Below, piece by piece: positions 1 through 11,849 of a DNA stretch of 64,000 nucleotides. Numbering within the stretch: position 1 is the stretch's first letter; each line of letters starts with the position of its first letter. The notes below the pieces were generated by a model. That model was given only the letters and a program-made list of their open reading frames with translations, was not told where the DNA came from and searched no databases. The DNA is from Oscarella lobularis (taxonomy: Eukaryota; Porifera; Homoscleromorpha; Homosclerophorida; Oscarellidae): positions 2,046,001 to 2,110,000 of the forward strand of contig NC_089178.1 of the NCBI RefSeq assembly GCF_947507565.1, given 5' to 3'. The position numbers and the translations under genes were made by a program.

Positions 1-3000
1 GCCATAAGAATTAAAGATTAGGCGCTCAATTTAATATTTAGGCTCTAAGACTTAAAGATTAGGCCCTCAATTTAATATTAAGGCCCCAAGAATTAAAGAT
101 TAGGCCCTCAATTTAATACTTAGTCACTAAGAATTAAAGATTAGGCCCTCAATTTAATATTTAGGCACTATGAAATAAAGATTAGGCCCTCAATTTAATA
201 TTATGGCCCATAGAATTAAAGATTAGGCCCTCAATTTAATATTAAGGCCTTTAGTATCAAAGATTAGGCTCTCTATTTAATATTAAGGCTCTTAGAATCA
301 AAGATTGGGCTCTCAATTTAAAATTTAGCGACTAAGAATTAAAGATTAGGCCCTCAATTTAATATTTAGGCCCAGAGAATTAAAGATCAGGCCCTCAATT
401 TAATATTAAGGCTCTAAGAATTAAAGATTAGGCCCTCAATTTAATATTAAAGCCCTATGAATTAAAGATTAGGCCCTCTATTTAATATTTAGGCCCTAAG
501 AATTAAAGATTAGGCCCTCAATTTAATATTAAGGCCCTAAGAATTAAAGATTAGGCCCTCAATTTAATATTAATGCATTAAGAATCAAAGATTAAACCCT
601 CAATTTAATATTTAGGCCATAAGAATTAAAGATTAGGCCCTCAATTTAATATTTTAGGCCAAGAGAATCAAAGATTAGGCCCTCAATTTAATATTTTAGG
701 CCAAGAGAATCAAAGATTAGGCCCTCAATTTAATATTTAGGCCCCAAGAATTAAAGATTAGGCCCTCAATTTAATACTTAGTCACTAAGAATAAAAGATT
801 AGGCCCTCAATTTAATATTTAGTCACTAAGAATTAAAGATTGGGCGCTCAATTTAATATTTAGGCACTAAGAATTAAAGATTAGGCCCTCAATTTAATAT
901 TTTGGCCCATAGAATTAAAGATTAGGCTCTCAATTTAATATTAAGGCCCTTAGAATCAAAGATATGGCTCTCTATTTAATATTTAGGCACTAAGAATTAA
1001 AGATTAGGCCCTCAATTTAATATTAAGGCCCTAAGAATTAAAGATTAGGCCCTCAATTTAATATTTAGGCCTTAAGAATTAAAGATTAGGCCCTCAATTT
1101 AATATTTAGGCCCTAAGAATTAAAGATTAGGCCCTCAATTTAATATTAAGGCCCTAAGAATTAAAGATTAGGCACTCAATTTAATATTAATGCATTAAGA
1201 ATCAAAGATTAGACCCTCAATTTAATATTTAGGCCCAAAGCATTAAAGATTAGGCCCTCAATTTAATATTAGGCCCTTAGAATCAAAGATTAGGCTCTCT
1301 ATTTAATATTTAGGCACTAAGAATTAAAGATTAGGCCCTCAATTTAATATTAAGACCCTAAGAATTAAAGATTAGGCCCTCAATTTAATATTTAGTCACT
1401 AGTAATTAAAGATTAGGCCCTCAATTTTATTAATATTTAGGCACTAAGAAATAAAGATTAGGCCCTCAATTTAATATTTAGGCACTAAGAAATAAAGATT
1501 AGGCCCTCAATTTAATACTTAGTCACTAAGAATTAAAGATTGGGCCCTCAATTTAATATTTAGGCACTATGAAATAAAGATTAGGCCCTCAATTTAATAT
1601 TATGGCCCATAGAATTAAAGATTAGGCCCTCAATTTAATATTAAGGCCTTTAGTATCAAAGATTAGGCTCTCTATTTAATATTAAGGCTCTTAGAATCAA
1701 AGATTAGGCTCTCAATTTAACATTTAGCGACTAAGAATTAAAGATTAGGCCCTCAATTTAATATTTAGGCCCAGAGAATTAAAGATCAGGCCCTCAATTT
1801 AATATTAAGGCTCTAAGAATTAAAGATTAGGCCATCAATTTAATATTAAAGCCCTATGAATTAAAGATTAGGCCCTCAATTTAATATTTAGGCCCTAAGA
1901 ATTAAAGATTAGGCCCTCAATTTAATATTAAGGCCCTAAGAATTAAAGATTAGGCCCTCAATTTAATATTAATGCATTAAGAATCAAAGATTAGACCCTC
2001 AATTTAATATTTAGGCCCTAAGAATTAAAGATTAGGCCCTCAATTTAATATTTTAGGCCCAGAGAATCAAAGATTAGGCCTTCAATTTAATAATTAGGCA
2101 CTAAGAATTAAAGATTAGGCCCTCAATTTAATATTTAGGCACTAAGAAATAAAGATTAGGCCCTCAATTTAATATTTAGGCCCCAAGAAATAAAGATTAG
2201 GCCCTCAATTTAATACTTAGTCACTAAGAATAAAAGATTAGGCCCTCAATTTAATATTTAGGCCCTAAGAATTAAAGATTAGGCCTTCAATTTAATATTT
2301 AGGCCCAGAGAATTAAAGATCAGGCCCTCAATTTAATATTAAGGCTCTAAGAATTAAAGATTAGGCCCTCAATTTAATATTAAAGCCCTATGAATTAAAG
2401 ATTAGGCCCTCAATTTAATATTTAGGCCCTAAGAATTAAAGATTAGGCCCTCAATTTAATATTAAGGCCCTAAGAATTAAAGATTAGGCCCTCAATTTAA
2501 TATTAAGGCCCTTAGAATCAAAGATTAGGTTCTCTATTTAATATTTAGGCACTAAGAATTAAAGATTAGGCCTTCAATTTAATATTAAGGCCCTAAGAAT
2601 TAAAGATTAGGCCCTCAATTTAATATTTAGGCCAAAAGAATTAAAGATTAGGCCCTCAATTTAGTATTAAGGCCTTTAGAATCAAAGATTATGCTCTCAA
2701 TTTAATATTTAGGCACTGAGAATTAAAGATTAGGCCCTCAATTTAATATTAAGGCCATAAGAATTAAAGATTAGGCGCTCAATTTAATATTCAGGCTCTA
2801 AGACTTAAAGATTAGGCCCTCAATTTAATATTAAGGCCCCAAGAATTAAAGATTAGGCCCTCAATTTAATACTTAGTCACTAAGAATTAAAGATTAGGCC
2901 CTCAATTTAATATTTAGGCCTAAAGAATTAAAGATTAGGCCCTCAATTTAATATTTAGGCAATAAGAAATAAAGATTAGGCCCTCAATTTAATATTTTGG

Positions 3001-3494
3001 CACTATGAAATAAAGATTAGGCCCTCAATTTAATATTTTGGCCCATAGAATTAAAGATTAGGCCCTCAATTTAATATTAAGGCCCTTAGAATCAAAGATT
3101 AGGCTCTCTATTTAATATTTAGGCACTAAGAATTAAGGATTAGGCCCTCGATTTAATATTAAGGGCCTAAGAATTAAAGATTAGGCCCTCAATTTAATAT
3201 TAAGGCCCTTAGAATCAAAGATTAGGCTCTCAATTTAACATTTAGGGACTAAGAATTAAAGATTAGGCCCTCAATTTAATATTTAGGCCCTAAGAATTAA
3301 AGATTAGGCCCTCAATTTAATATTAAGGCTCTAAGAATTAAAGATTAGGCCCTCAATTTAATATTAAGGCCCTAAGAATTAAAGATTAAGCCCTCAATTT
3401 AATATTTAGGCCTTAAGAATTAAAGATTAGGCCCTCAATTTAATATTAAGGCCATTAGAATCAAAGATTAGGCTCTCATTTTAATATTTAGGCT
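1..3494. repeat. 41-bp A/T-rich tandem satellite array
   Basis: A continuous tandem array of a ~41-bp unit runs from the first base of the window, so it extends further left. Each unit has two related halves: one around AAAGATTAGGCCCTCAATTT and one around AATATTTAGGCACTAAGAATT. The monomer probably arose from a ~20-bp dimer. Variant monomers recur in the same order: the block near 181-480 returns near 1591-1890, and the opening of the array returns near 2753. This indicates a higher-order repeat of about 1.38-1.4 kb. I see no coding capacity. The array ends abruptly at a perfect palindrome (3496-3519). Confidence 0.95.
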
Positions 3495-3495
3495 C

Positions 3496-3519
3496 AACGT
3501 TCGAACTTGTTCGAACGTT
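3496..3519. repeat. Perfect 11-bp inverted repeat at satellite edge
   Basis: AACGTTCGAAC and its exact reverse complement are separated by TT, at the point where the 41-bp satellite stops. It could form a hairpin or cruciform, or be the terminal remnant of a mobile element. Its position at the array boundary is the notable point. Confidence 0.85.
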
Positions 3520-3912
3520 CAGACCCCTTTTGACGTTGACAATTTTTATAATGGTCCAAGAGAATTTAAAAAATTGTCCAAGACACTTTTGTGAATCGTC
3601 CGAGGCAAAATGTCTAGGACCATTTTAAAATTGCGTATTATATCTATCCTTACAGACCTTCTTCCCACACTGAAAAAATTCTCGGCAGAACCCTGAGCAT
3701 GACTTAGAGAGTAGCACAACACGTTCGCGGTCACACCACTGTGCAGAGGTATTATGAGGCCGTCCCTGTGGAAAGCTTGGTTCACCATGTCATTGCCCAC
3801 TGGGACGTACCTAAAGACAGAACGTCACGCTCGTGTCTGGCATAGCCTTCCGCGCGGCGCCGGCACTTAAAAAATCAAATTAAGGGTTTGTTCTGAAGTC
3901 ATTTCTTTGTAG
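3520..3912. other. Unassigned spacer before dynein exons
   Basis: No recognisable gene. It contains loose repeats of GTCCAAGA/GTCCGAGG and an imperfect inverted pair (ATGGTCC near 3551 and GGACCAT near 3618). An open frame on the - strand (3546-3800) resembles nothing I know and has no splice or start context that supports it. The last bases (TTCTTTGTAG) are the acceptor of the first dynein exon. Confidence 0.6.
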
Positions 3913-4978
3913 ACGATCAATCACCAGATTCATATCAAAAATCAGGTTCTCTACGTCGATCCGCCCGTCGAACACGCTCAGTACCAATTGCAAGGGCAAT
4001 TCCAAACGTGGATGAACGTCATCTGCTTGCTCCCGCGCATCCAGAGCTCACGCTATCAAGTTGGTCTTGGTCGCGAATATTCAGAAGAGGATGAGACGTA
4101 CCGAAAGCGGCTGGCTCGTCGCCCCAAGGTCGTTCAGTGCATGGAAAAAGCTCTTGATACAGTGATTGTGGACAAAGTTGGCAACTACGTCAAGGTAAGG
4201 AGAAGTTAATTAAGTTCGCTTCGTGCAAAATTCATCTTCCACCTTTCTCAATTCGTGGTGTAGAATGCAGATGTAGTTCACGTTAGACAATGGCGCAATA
4301 GCAGTTACTCTAATTTGCTTGACACGTACGCTGACGAAAGCCCTGCTTTTATAGGTTTGGTTGCAGTACCAAAGTCTGTGGGACATGCAAGCAAGTCACG
4401 TTTACGACAAGCTGGGCGAAAATTTGGCTCGCTGGCAGAATCTCGTCCAAAGTGTAAGGAAATCGAGAACGACCTTTGACACTGCTGAAAAGGACAAGCG
4501 ATTTGGTCCGGTTGTGATCAGCTACGAGAGAGTGAGGGCAACGAGAACGTTGGAGCCTACACAGACATAATTCCTTTCGTGAACAATAGGTACAAGAAAA
4601 TGTCAACATGAAATACGATTCGTGGCACAAGGACATTCTCGCCAAGTACGGTCAGAAATTAGGCAGCTCAATGCAAGATTTCCACTCGACAGTAGCAAAA
4701 GTACAGTGATTGATGCCATCAGAAACGATTCGCGGAAAACGTTTGTTTCTTTTCAGTCTCGCGCTGAATTAGAGCAGCAGACAATTGAAGGGGCGTCAAC
4801 GTCTGAAGCCGTTGGCTTTATAACTTTCGTTCAGAATCTGAAGCGCAGCCATAAGACGTGGGAGAAGCAAGTTGATGTACGTAGGATCTGCTTGCTGTAT
4901 GCGACGTGCCCCGCTATTCGTCTCTTTTTGAGGTCTACCGCTCCGGGCAGAAAATTCTCAAAAGGCAGCGCTATCTCG
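3913..4978 (+). pseudogene. DYNC1H1-like: Cytoplasmic dynein heavy chain tail fragment, five exons
   Basis: Five in-frame exons (3913-4194, 4355-4531, 4590-4700, 4757-4876, 4933 to about 4978) with GT-AG introns encode about 245 residues. They closely match the N-terminal tail of cytoplasmic dynein 1 heavy chain as I remember it, including [25 protein letters not shown] and ASTSEAVGFITFVQNLKR. No frameshift or internal stop is visible. No start codon, no other tail exons and no motor domain are found: the left side is spacer and satellite. On the right the reading stops inside a conserved segment, just after KRQRY, where sequence of a minus-strand aldo-keto reductase begins. The intact exons imply a recent copy. 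It is probably a duplicated fragment, or an assembly chimera; a functional dynein gene must lie elsewhere. Confidence 0.85.
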
Positions 4979-5861
4979 TGTTGAAGTGAATATCGCAGCA
5001 ACACCTGAACGGGACTCTTCTTGTGAGCCTCCGCTATGGACTTCACTAGCGGAAGATCACTGATGCTCGAGTTCCAATTGCGACTCCACGGACCCCAGTC
5101 AGGAGTACCAATCGACGCGTAACCGTTGAAAACGATCTTGTGTTTCTTGCAGAACTCAACGAGATCTAATTCGTGAAAATACGGATGGAATTCGCACTGA
5201 TTCACCGACGGTATCATCTCTCCCATGTCCAAGATATCCTGAATGTGTTTAGCCTCGAAATTTGAAATTCCAATTGCTCGCGTTTTGTTCTGTCTGAAGA
5301 GGAGCTGCATGGCCTTCCAAGTCGACTGACGGCAAGCCTGTGGCGTATGCCCTTGACAGAGCGAATCCGTCGACGGATGATTCCGAGAATAGGGCCAACG
5401 AACATCGACGTAAGGCCAATGTATCAGTAGCAAATCAACGTAAGTCACATTAAGACTACTCAGCACGTCTTTCATCTGGTCTAAAGTGTCGTTGTATCCT
5501 AGTGCGCCACCGCAAACGCCTCCTGGTCCCACTTTTGACGTAATGAAGATCTGTTCGCGAGGTATTCCGCTCTCCCTAATCGCTTTTCCCACGCCCACTT
5601 GATCGTGGTAACTAAACGCCGCGTCGATGCGTCTTCCGCCGAGCTTCAGCCAAGCGCTGACCGCAATTTCGGCTACGCTGTCGTTCCAGTACTCTCCGTG
5701 GGGAAAGCTGTTATTGGGAGCGTAGCCGCCCGTTCCGAGTCCGATGAGAGGCATAGCGACGTTTTCTCGCGCTGCATTTTGAAGAAGCACCGTCGGGTTA
5801 AAGAGGGCGATATGCAAAGCAGAGAGAGTGACGACAACATCAGAGATAGAGAAGACAACAT
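4979..5861 (-). pseudogene. Aldo-keto reductase copy 1, C-terminally truncated
   Basis: This is a close paralogue of the intact AKR at 10636-11697. The catalytic tetrad residues are kept: Asp and Tyr in RRIDAAFSYHDQ, Lys in ITSKV, His in LLLIHWP. The GISNF signature is also kept. The body follows the paralogue to LLRYSLQHEIA and then runs into antisense dynein sequence, losing about 45 C-terminal residues including the part of the NADP-binding region after the last strand. At the 5' end the only ATG codons (5861 and 5840) open a hydrophobic Leu/Ser leader in a different frame from the enzyme body, with no intron between them, so the leader is frameshifted. Both lesions point to a pseudogene. 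It lies head-to-head with CCDC146, about 106 bp away. Confidence 0.8.
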
Positions 5862-5966
5862 CGTCCTGTGCTTATCCGGGATGCTCGTACGTAGGATTTC
5901 GATTATCCGGACACTAACGCCAGCCTTAGCAACAGCCTTGCCGACAAGAGGCGAAGTCAAAAAACG

Positions 5967-8900
5967 ATGGAATCCGAAGCGACGGACAGCTCTATGGAAG
6001 CGCGCGTGGACGAAGAAACAGTCCTTTCGGCCATACCTCCGCGAGCGGGATCCCGCTCGGCTCGAAAAGACGAAACGAGCGCCGAGGGCGGTTCGAGCGC
6101 TAGCGAAGCATTTCGAATACTCGAAACAGTACGAAAGCATCGAACTGCGAAAGAAAAATAAGAAAATCGATCTCGCGTATCGTCCAGCTCCTTCAAGAAG
6201 GCGCGATAGGCGGCGACCGAGCGGCGAGACTCAAAGCGAAATACATGGAACTCTACGAAGCGCTGAAGGAGTTCGTAACGCGAGTACTCAATAACGACGA
6301 TCGATTCGCCGCCCGTTTTTAGGAGTCGCGACAACGAGACGACGTTGATTCACAAGGCGAAGATGTTCACGCAGGAGGTGGCGCAACAGGAGAGCGTTCT
6401 CGAGAAAGCGGACAAGTTCACCGAAGGCGATCAGACCGATGTGACGAAATTGAGACAGGAGTTGCTCACGGTTGGGGATTGTTGATTTTTTGGGCCCTTT
6501 TGTTGATTTGCGTTGCTATAGCGAGTCAACGAATTGGCGCAGTCTGAGGAGAGACACGAAAAATTGCTATATGATCTTTATCTGTTAGTGGACGATTTCG
6601 AAGTTGGTCGATGATTGAATTTCTTTTTAGGCTCGAAGAAGATAAGAACGAAATGCAGAGGGAATATGACAGGACAGTGAAACCGGAGGTGAATCGCGTG
6701 GTAATATTTAATTGATTAATTAGAATATATAACCTCGCAGGATCTTGAGAAACAATTGAAAGATCTAAATAAAGCGACAGAGGACTTAAAATCGGAAATA
6801 GCTCAGGTTCTAGCCCTCTTACAAAACAAAAAACCCGTAGATTTTGAGGTGATGATTGCAGAGGACTCAAGAAGCAAAGCAACTGGGGGAGGACATTAGA
6901 AATAGGCAGAGACACAGTGAACTAATAGCTCACGAGGCGGTAAGACGACACAATTTTATTCATGTCTCAGTCGTAACGGTTTCATTTGCTTAGAACGACG
7001 GTGTTTTCAAGCAAGCGGGTCTAAAGGTTTACAAAAAAGAGATTTGTCATTGAAATCCATGTTAATTGACTTGGGTTAAGGATGACCTGGTTAAGGAATC
7101 GAGCGTCGTAGGGACTACTTCGAAACAGTTGGACAGTCTGAGAAAAGCGCTAAAGTAAGCTCTTGTATTGGCAAACCAGTGCAGAATAAAAACTGCAAGC
7201 GATCAGAGAAATGGATCAGAAGAAGCAACAACTTGCTGACTTGAGCAAACAACTTGCAGGAGAGGTACGGGGGCCCCTTTATGACGCTTCCGTAGTCGGG
7301 TCTACTGTAACATACTTCATAGATGTCCAAACTTGAGCAGAAAAAAGTCAGTCTCGCTTCAAACGTCGACGATATGAATGCATCGGTTGATCAGGAGAGA
7401 CGAATCGTAGAATCGAAGGTAAGTTCACCGTCGACGCGGTTGGCATGGTACTGAAGCCGTCATCTCTAGCAAAGAGAGCTCCAGCTTCTTGAGAAAGACT
7501 ATCGCATGGCAAAAGAGCGCGCCGACGCAGCTTTAGGAGACAGGTATGTTGAGATGAAAAGTTGTGGGTCCGCCGTGCCTGCGCCGCTTTTCGTCTTCTC
7601 GCGCGCTTTTTATTGTTTGTCGTTGTTGTTGTATTGGTGTTTTCGTTTGTGTTTACCGTTCTGTTTTCTTTGTGTCTATGTGTTTTGGGAGGGAACTGCA
7701 CGTAGTAAGGTGTGCACGTAGTGCAAACGCACGTTTTTTTGAGTGTTTCAGCTAAAGATGACGCGTGCGCTCGGCATGCCGGTTTTTTCTGCGTAGAGCC
7801 ACTCTCGATCTCAATTTCCAGCACGCTTTGGTTGAATACAAGCTCCAACACGAAACGCACGCGAGGAAAGTTAGGGAGAGGGACGTCGAGCTCAAGTAAA
7901 GCAACAGGGGAGAGGAACGTATCTAAAAATGTACTATACATTTCTTAGACACACAAAGCGAGCCGAATTGCAACTAAAACATGCACAGGAGAGTCTAAAT
8001 CAATTAAAAAGCGTTCACGAGAGACTATCGCACGAAGTACAGATGAAAATTTTCATTGTATTTAGTCGGACGTGAACTCTGTTTCTTTGAAGGTTGAAGC
8101 CGCCACGAAGTTGACCGGTTCATTTGTCGATAGGCAGTCTCAGGTCGGACTTGAAGTCGACAGAGCGAGGAAGCACGCTGCAATAATGGTTTTGGCAAAA
8201 TTCGTTGTGCACGTGTTCGCATCACATCAAAGATTTGCCGTTTGTAGGACCAATTATCTGAGGATCAGAAGAAAAGGCTGGAAGACGCCGTTGCTAACGA
8301 GCGTTACCTGAGCGAATATCTGAAAGAGCTTAGAGAGCTTATACGAGAGGGCAATCGAATGATAACGCTACGGGTAGACTCGATGAGAAATCCTGTTAGA
8401 AAACGTGTGAGATGTAGTATATAGACGATTGAGAGAGATCAAAAGTCAAGGGAAATGCATCGAATCGAGGTAAGCGTTTACCTGTGATGTTTTGTGGGTG
8501 CGTTTTATTGGAGACTCTTAAGACTCGTTTGCGGACTATTCTGGATGATATTGTCACGAAGAATAACGTCATCGAGGAAAGTCAGAAGAAAAACAAGGAG
8601 TTGCAAATCCGGTATAATAATGATTTACTTTTATCTGGCCATTTATAAGCGTTTCCTCAGCCTCAGAGAATACGCGCAAATGTACGACGTCTTAAAAGGA
8701 GAAAGAAACAAATGCGTCGCCTACATACAAACGACAACTCAGAAGGCCGCCGAAATGAGAGAAAAGATTAAAATTTTGCAGAACGAGGTCGAAATTCTCC
8801 AAGCAAGCATAGCCACAAAAGACAGGCAAAAAAGCGCAAGAAGCAACTATTCGCATATATGATTTCTTTGCACTGCAGACTCCTGCAGAAATCTCACCTG

Positions 8901-10501
8901 AAACTTACTCAAAGCGTGATGGTGAGGGACAGTATAAGGAATGAACTTCTAAAGCAGCAACGCCTCCTGGTTGAATATCAAGCTCGATCCGAGCAGCAGG
9001 TACGATTATTATAGATTCTGCGTTGATAAACCTTCTGATTTTGACAAAATTTAGTTAAAAAATTTGGAGCATCTAAACAATGTCGTCAACATGGCGGAAG
9101 AGCAGATGGTGCAGGTAAGACGTGATGCTTTTCCTACTTAGTGGTGGCTTATTTGCTTCGGCGGCAGCTTCGAAAACGATTTGAGCAGTGCGTTCAAGAG
9201 AGAAACGAAAGGTGCGTTCAGCTAGTCTTCAGAATGTGTGAAAGCACGCTAGCGTCTCTCTTTGTTGTAGAGGCGTTCAACTGATTGAACGCAATGAAGA
9301 GGTCTGCATCTTTTACGAACGACTAAACGTGCAGGGTAAAGAGAGTCTCACAGCTGAAAAAAATGTATATACATCTTCGTCCGCTTCCAAACAGAATCTG
9401 TCTTGCGAAATGGAGACATGGACATGCAGACAAAAGACGAAGAAGTTCGTTTTCTTAGAATGGAGGTATTGAAATAGAAGCACCTTTTTCCCTTGAGTCA
9501 TTCCCGCTATGTGCCTTCGTGTATAGGCGAGCGATGCCAAGCGAGACGTTGACGGTCTACGAAAGGCCGTACCGAATAAACGCAACATTGAAGACGAACT
9601 CGTGACCGTTCAGATTCAACTCGAACAGTGTCGAGATCGAATCAAAGACTTGGAAAAGCAGCTCGAATCGCCGACGGGCGATCGAGTGCGTTTATTGGCT
9701 GGTGACGATTCTACACCGGAAGCGTTGAGCAAGAAATTGGAATTAGTAATAAAAATGCGTCACGAAAGAGCTTGGTCTTTATACAGTCTACGTACGGTTA
9801 GACGGAGATTCGGTTGGCAGACAAGGAGGAGCAATTGCTGGAAAAAGAACTTGTATTGGAAGAAGTCCAGCGACTGTGCGAACGAGCGAAGAAGAAGGCG
9901 GACTTGGGAAAAGCCGATACACTGGCTGTGGCAAAGAAAGTAGGAAGTTGAAAAACAGTGTCTTTTTTTTCTTACGTTTTTTATCTATAGGTCAACGAGT
10001 TTCAGGCGAAAATCAAAGACACGACGCGAAAGATGATGGCAATCGTGTCCGAATTGTCCATGCACCAGGCGAACGCGTTGAAATTGCAGCATGGTGTGCG
10101 CGAAAGGGAAACGACACTTGAACAATGCTACCTGCGCATGGAACAAGGTCAGGCGCCGTCGGACGAAATTCACTTTGAATGGAAAAAAATTGAAGTCGTC
10201 GAACATCGAAAACAGAAGGAAATGGAAATGAGAAGAGAGGTCAAAAAGGAGGAGGATATATGTTTAAATTTCCTACGACGCGTGTTGTTTTTCATAGAAC
10301 GAGGACGAAGCGGAGCAATACGAGATTTCGGCCGGAGTTTACACGACGGCCGAACCGCGTCCGAATGCGTATCTGCCCGACGCCGAAGGCGAATTGCCCT
10401 TGCCAAAGCCGTACGGAGCGCGAGCTCCGTTCAAACCCTCTGAACCTGGTGCAAACATACGTCACATACGAAAACCAGTTCAACAACCGCTCGAAATTTA
10501 A
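5967..10501 (+). CDS. CCDC146: Coiled-coil protein CCDC146 (ciliary/centriolar)
   Basis: A gene of many short exons separated by introns of about 40-150 bp. The translated pieces follow CCDC146 in order: an acidic N-terminus from the ATG at 5967, the [18 protein letters not shown] segment, [19 protein letters not shown], the [19 protein letters not shown] segment and [14 protein letters not shown]. It ends in the highly conserved tail [19 protein letters not shown] then [17 protein letters not shown], with a stop at 10499-10501. The protein is almost entirely coiled coil, and family members localise to centrioles and the flagellar axoneme. Exon 2 must use a weak donor (GA|GTTCGT near 6270) to stay in frame. 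I did not close every exon. A piece of this gene (about 6870-7087) is copied near 12800-13050. It is head-to-head with AKR copy 1 and convergent with AKR copy 2. Confidence 0.88.
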
Positions 10502-10635
10502 ATTTTACATTACTTTGAAATCTTATCTGTTCCCAGGCAGCGATCGATCATTGAAGTTGCCTATCAATTAGTCGAATAGCGGTCAAAATCTGCCAATTAT
10601 TTGCTTTATGTTTTTACAGAAATCGTTTTTGAAAT

Positions 10636-11697
10636 CTACGGATACTTCGCAGGATCAGGACACACTTTGGAATTCTTTGGACGAGGTATGTTGTTGAGCA
10701 TTTTCATTTCCTCGTCTGTCAATTTGAAGTCAAGCACGTTCAGATTTTCCTTCATGTGATCGTTGTTCCACGAACGAGGATTAACGACGACGTCTTGCTG
10801 CAGTGAATAGCGCAGCAACACCTGAGCGGAACTCTTCTGATGGGCCGCCGCTATCGACTTCACAAGTGGAAGATCGCCAATGCTCGAGTTCCACTTGTGG
10901 CTCCACGGAGCCCAGTCGGGAGTACCAAGCGGCGCGTAACCGTTGAAAACGATCTTGTGTTTCTTGCAAAAATCGACTAAATCAAATTCGTGAAAGTACG
11001 GGTGAAATTCGCACTGATTCACCGACGGTATCGCTTCTCCCATGTCCAGGATATCCTGAAGATGTTTTATCTCGAAATTCGACACTCCAATCGCTCGCGT
11101 CTTGTTCCTTTGAAACAGCAGCTGCATTGCCTTCCACGTCGACTGACGACAAGCCTTCATTTCTTGCGACGTATTTCCTCGACAGAGCGGATCTGTCGTC
11201 GGAGGATGAGTTGGATCATAAGGCCAATGCACCAGCAGCAAATCAACGTAAGTCACATTGAGACTACTCAAAGTGTAGTCCATTTGCGTAAGAGTGTCGT
11301 TGTAGCCGAGCGCTCCACTAGGAATGCTTCTGTTGCTGCCCTGGCCAGGTCCGACTTTTGACGTAATGAATATCTTTTCACGAGGTATTCCGCTCTCCCT
11401 AATCGCTTTTCCGATGCCGACTTGGTCGTTATAGCTGTTCGCCGTGTCGATGCGTCTTCCGCCGAGTTTGAGCCAATTGCTGATCGCTATCTCAGCTACG
11501 CTGTCGTTCCAGTATTCTCCGTGCGGAGAGGTGTTATTGGACGCGTAGCCGCCCGTTCCGATTCCTATGACGGGCATTGAGACGTTTTTGTCCGCTGCAT
11601 TTTGGAGAAGAACCGTTTGATCGTCGAATCCACCTACGACGACGACGACGACGACGACGACGACAAGCATGCACCAGCTAAAGGAAAGCAAGCTCAT
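10636..11697 (-). CDS. Aldo-keto reductase with signal peptide
   Basis: A single-exon gene of 353 residues from the ATG at 11697. An in-frame GTG further upstream (11730) is ignored because the ATG directly starts a hydrophobic leader. The AKR barrel is complete: GIGTGGY near the N-terminus, Asp and Tyr in RRIDTANSYNDQ, Lys in FITSKV, His in DLLLVHWP, then GVSNFEIKHLQDIL and the C-terminal NADP-binding part with NPRSWNNDHM. It should reduce carbonyls with NADPH. The residues before the barrel (MSLLSFSWCML plus ten Val) look like a signal peptide or membrane anchor, unusual for a family that is normally cytosolic. The Val run is encoded by a GAC/GTC triplet repeat, so its length may vary. It is convergent with CCDC146. 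The paralogue at 4979-5861 is broken. Confidence 0.9.
   Translation of the reverse strand: MSLLSFSWCMLVVVVVVVVVVGGFDDQTVLLQNAADKNVSMPVIGIGTGGYASNNTSPHGEYWNDSVAEIAISNWLKLGGRRIDTANSYNDQVGIGKAIRESGIPREKIFITSKVGPGQGSNRSIPSGALGYNDTLTQMDYTLSSLNVTYVDLLLVHWPYDPTHPPTTDPLCRGNTSQEMKACRQSTWKAMQLLFQRNKTRAIGVSNFEIKHLQDILDMGEAIPSVNQCEFHPYFHEFDLVDFCKKHKIVFNGYAPLGTPDWAPWSHKWNSSIGDLPLVKSIAAAHQKSSAQVLLRYSLQQDVVVNPRSWNNDHMKENLNVLDFKLTDEEMKMLNNIPRPKNSKVCPDPAKYP
11638..11664. repeat. (GAC)9 microsatellite encoding polyvaline
   Basis: Nine perfect GAC triplets on the + strand, read as GTC codons on the - strand in the hydrophobic leader of the aldo-keto reductase. Length changes here would alter the leader without shifting the frame. 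Confidence 0.95.
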
Positions 11698-11849
11698 CGT
11701 CTCTGTAAGTATATAGGTCACGAGCGACACACCACGTGAGAATACACAAATTCAGAAGAGGTATGAATTTGACACGTACCGAAAAAAGAACTGCTTGTAT
11801 TTTCTTTAGATCTTACAGTACATTTAAAAAAAACAATTCTTTACAAGAA

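Noticed and set aside
1-3494. TTAGGC motif, the nematode telomere repeat
   Set aside because: It occurs once or twice per 41-bp unit inside a longer unrelated monomer, not as a tandem hexamer, so it is not telomeric.
3546-3800. 84-residue minus-strand open frame
   Set aside because: No recognisable domain or homologue, no flanking gene structure; it may be chance or a remnant, so it is described only as spacer.
7348-7941. 197-residue minus-strand frame rich in Thr/Asn/Arg
   Set aside because: It lies across CCDC146 exons and an intron on the other strand and is low complexity.
11698-11730. Upstream GTG start adding 11 residues to the intact aldo-keto reductase
   Set aside because: Animal genes start at ATG, and the ATG at 11697 directly precedes the hydrophobic leader.
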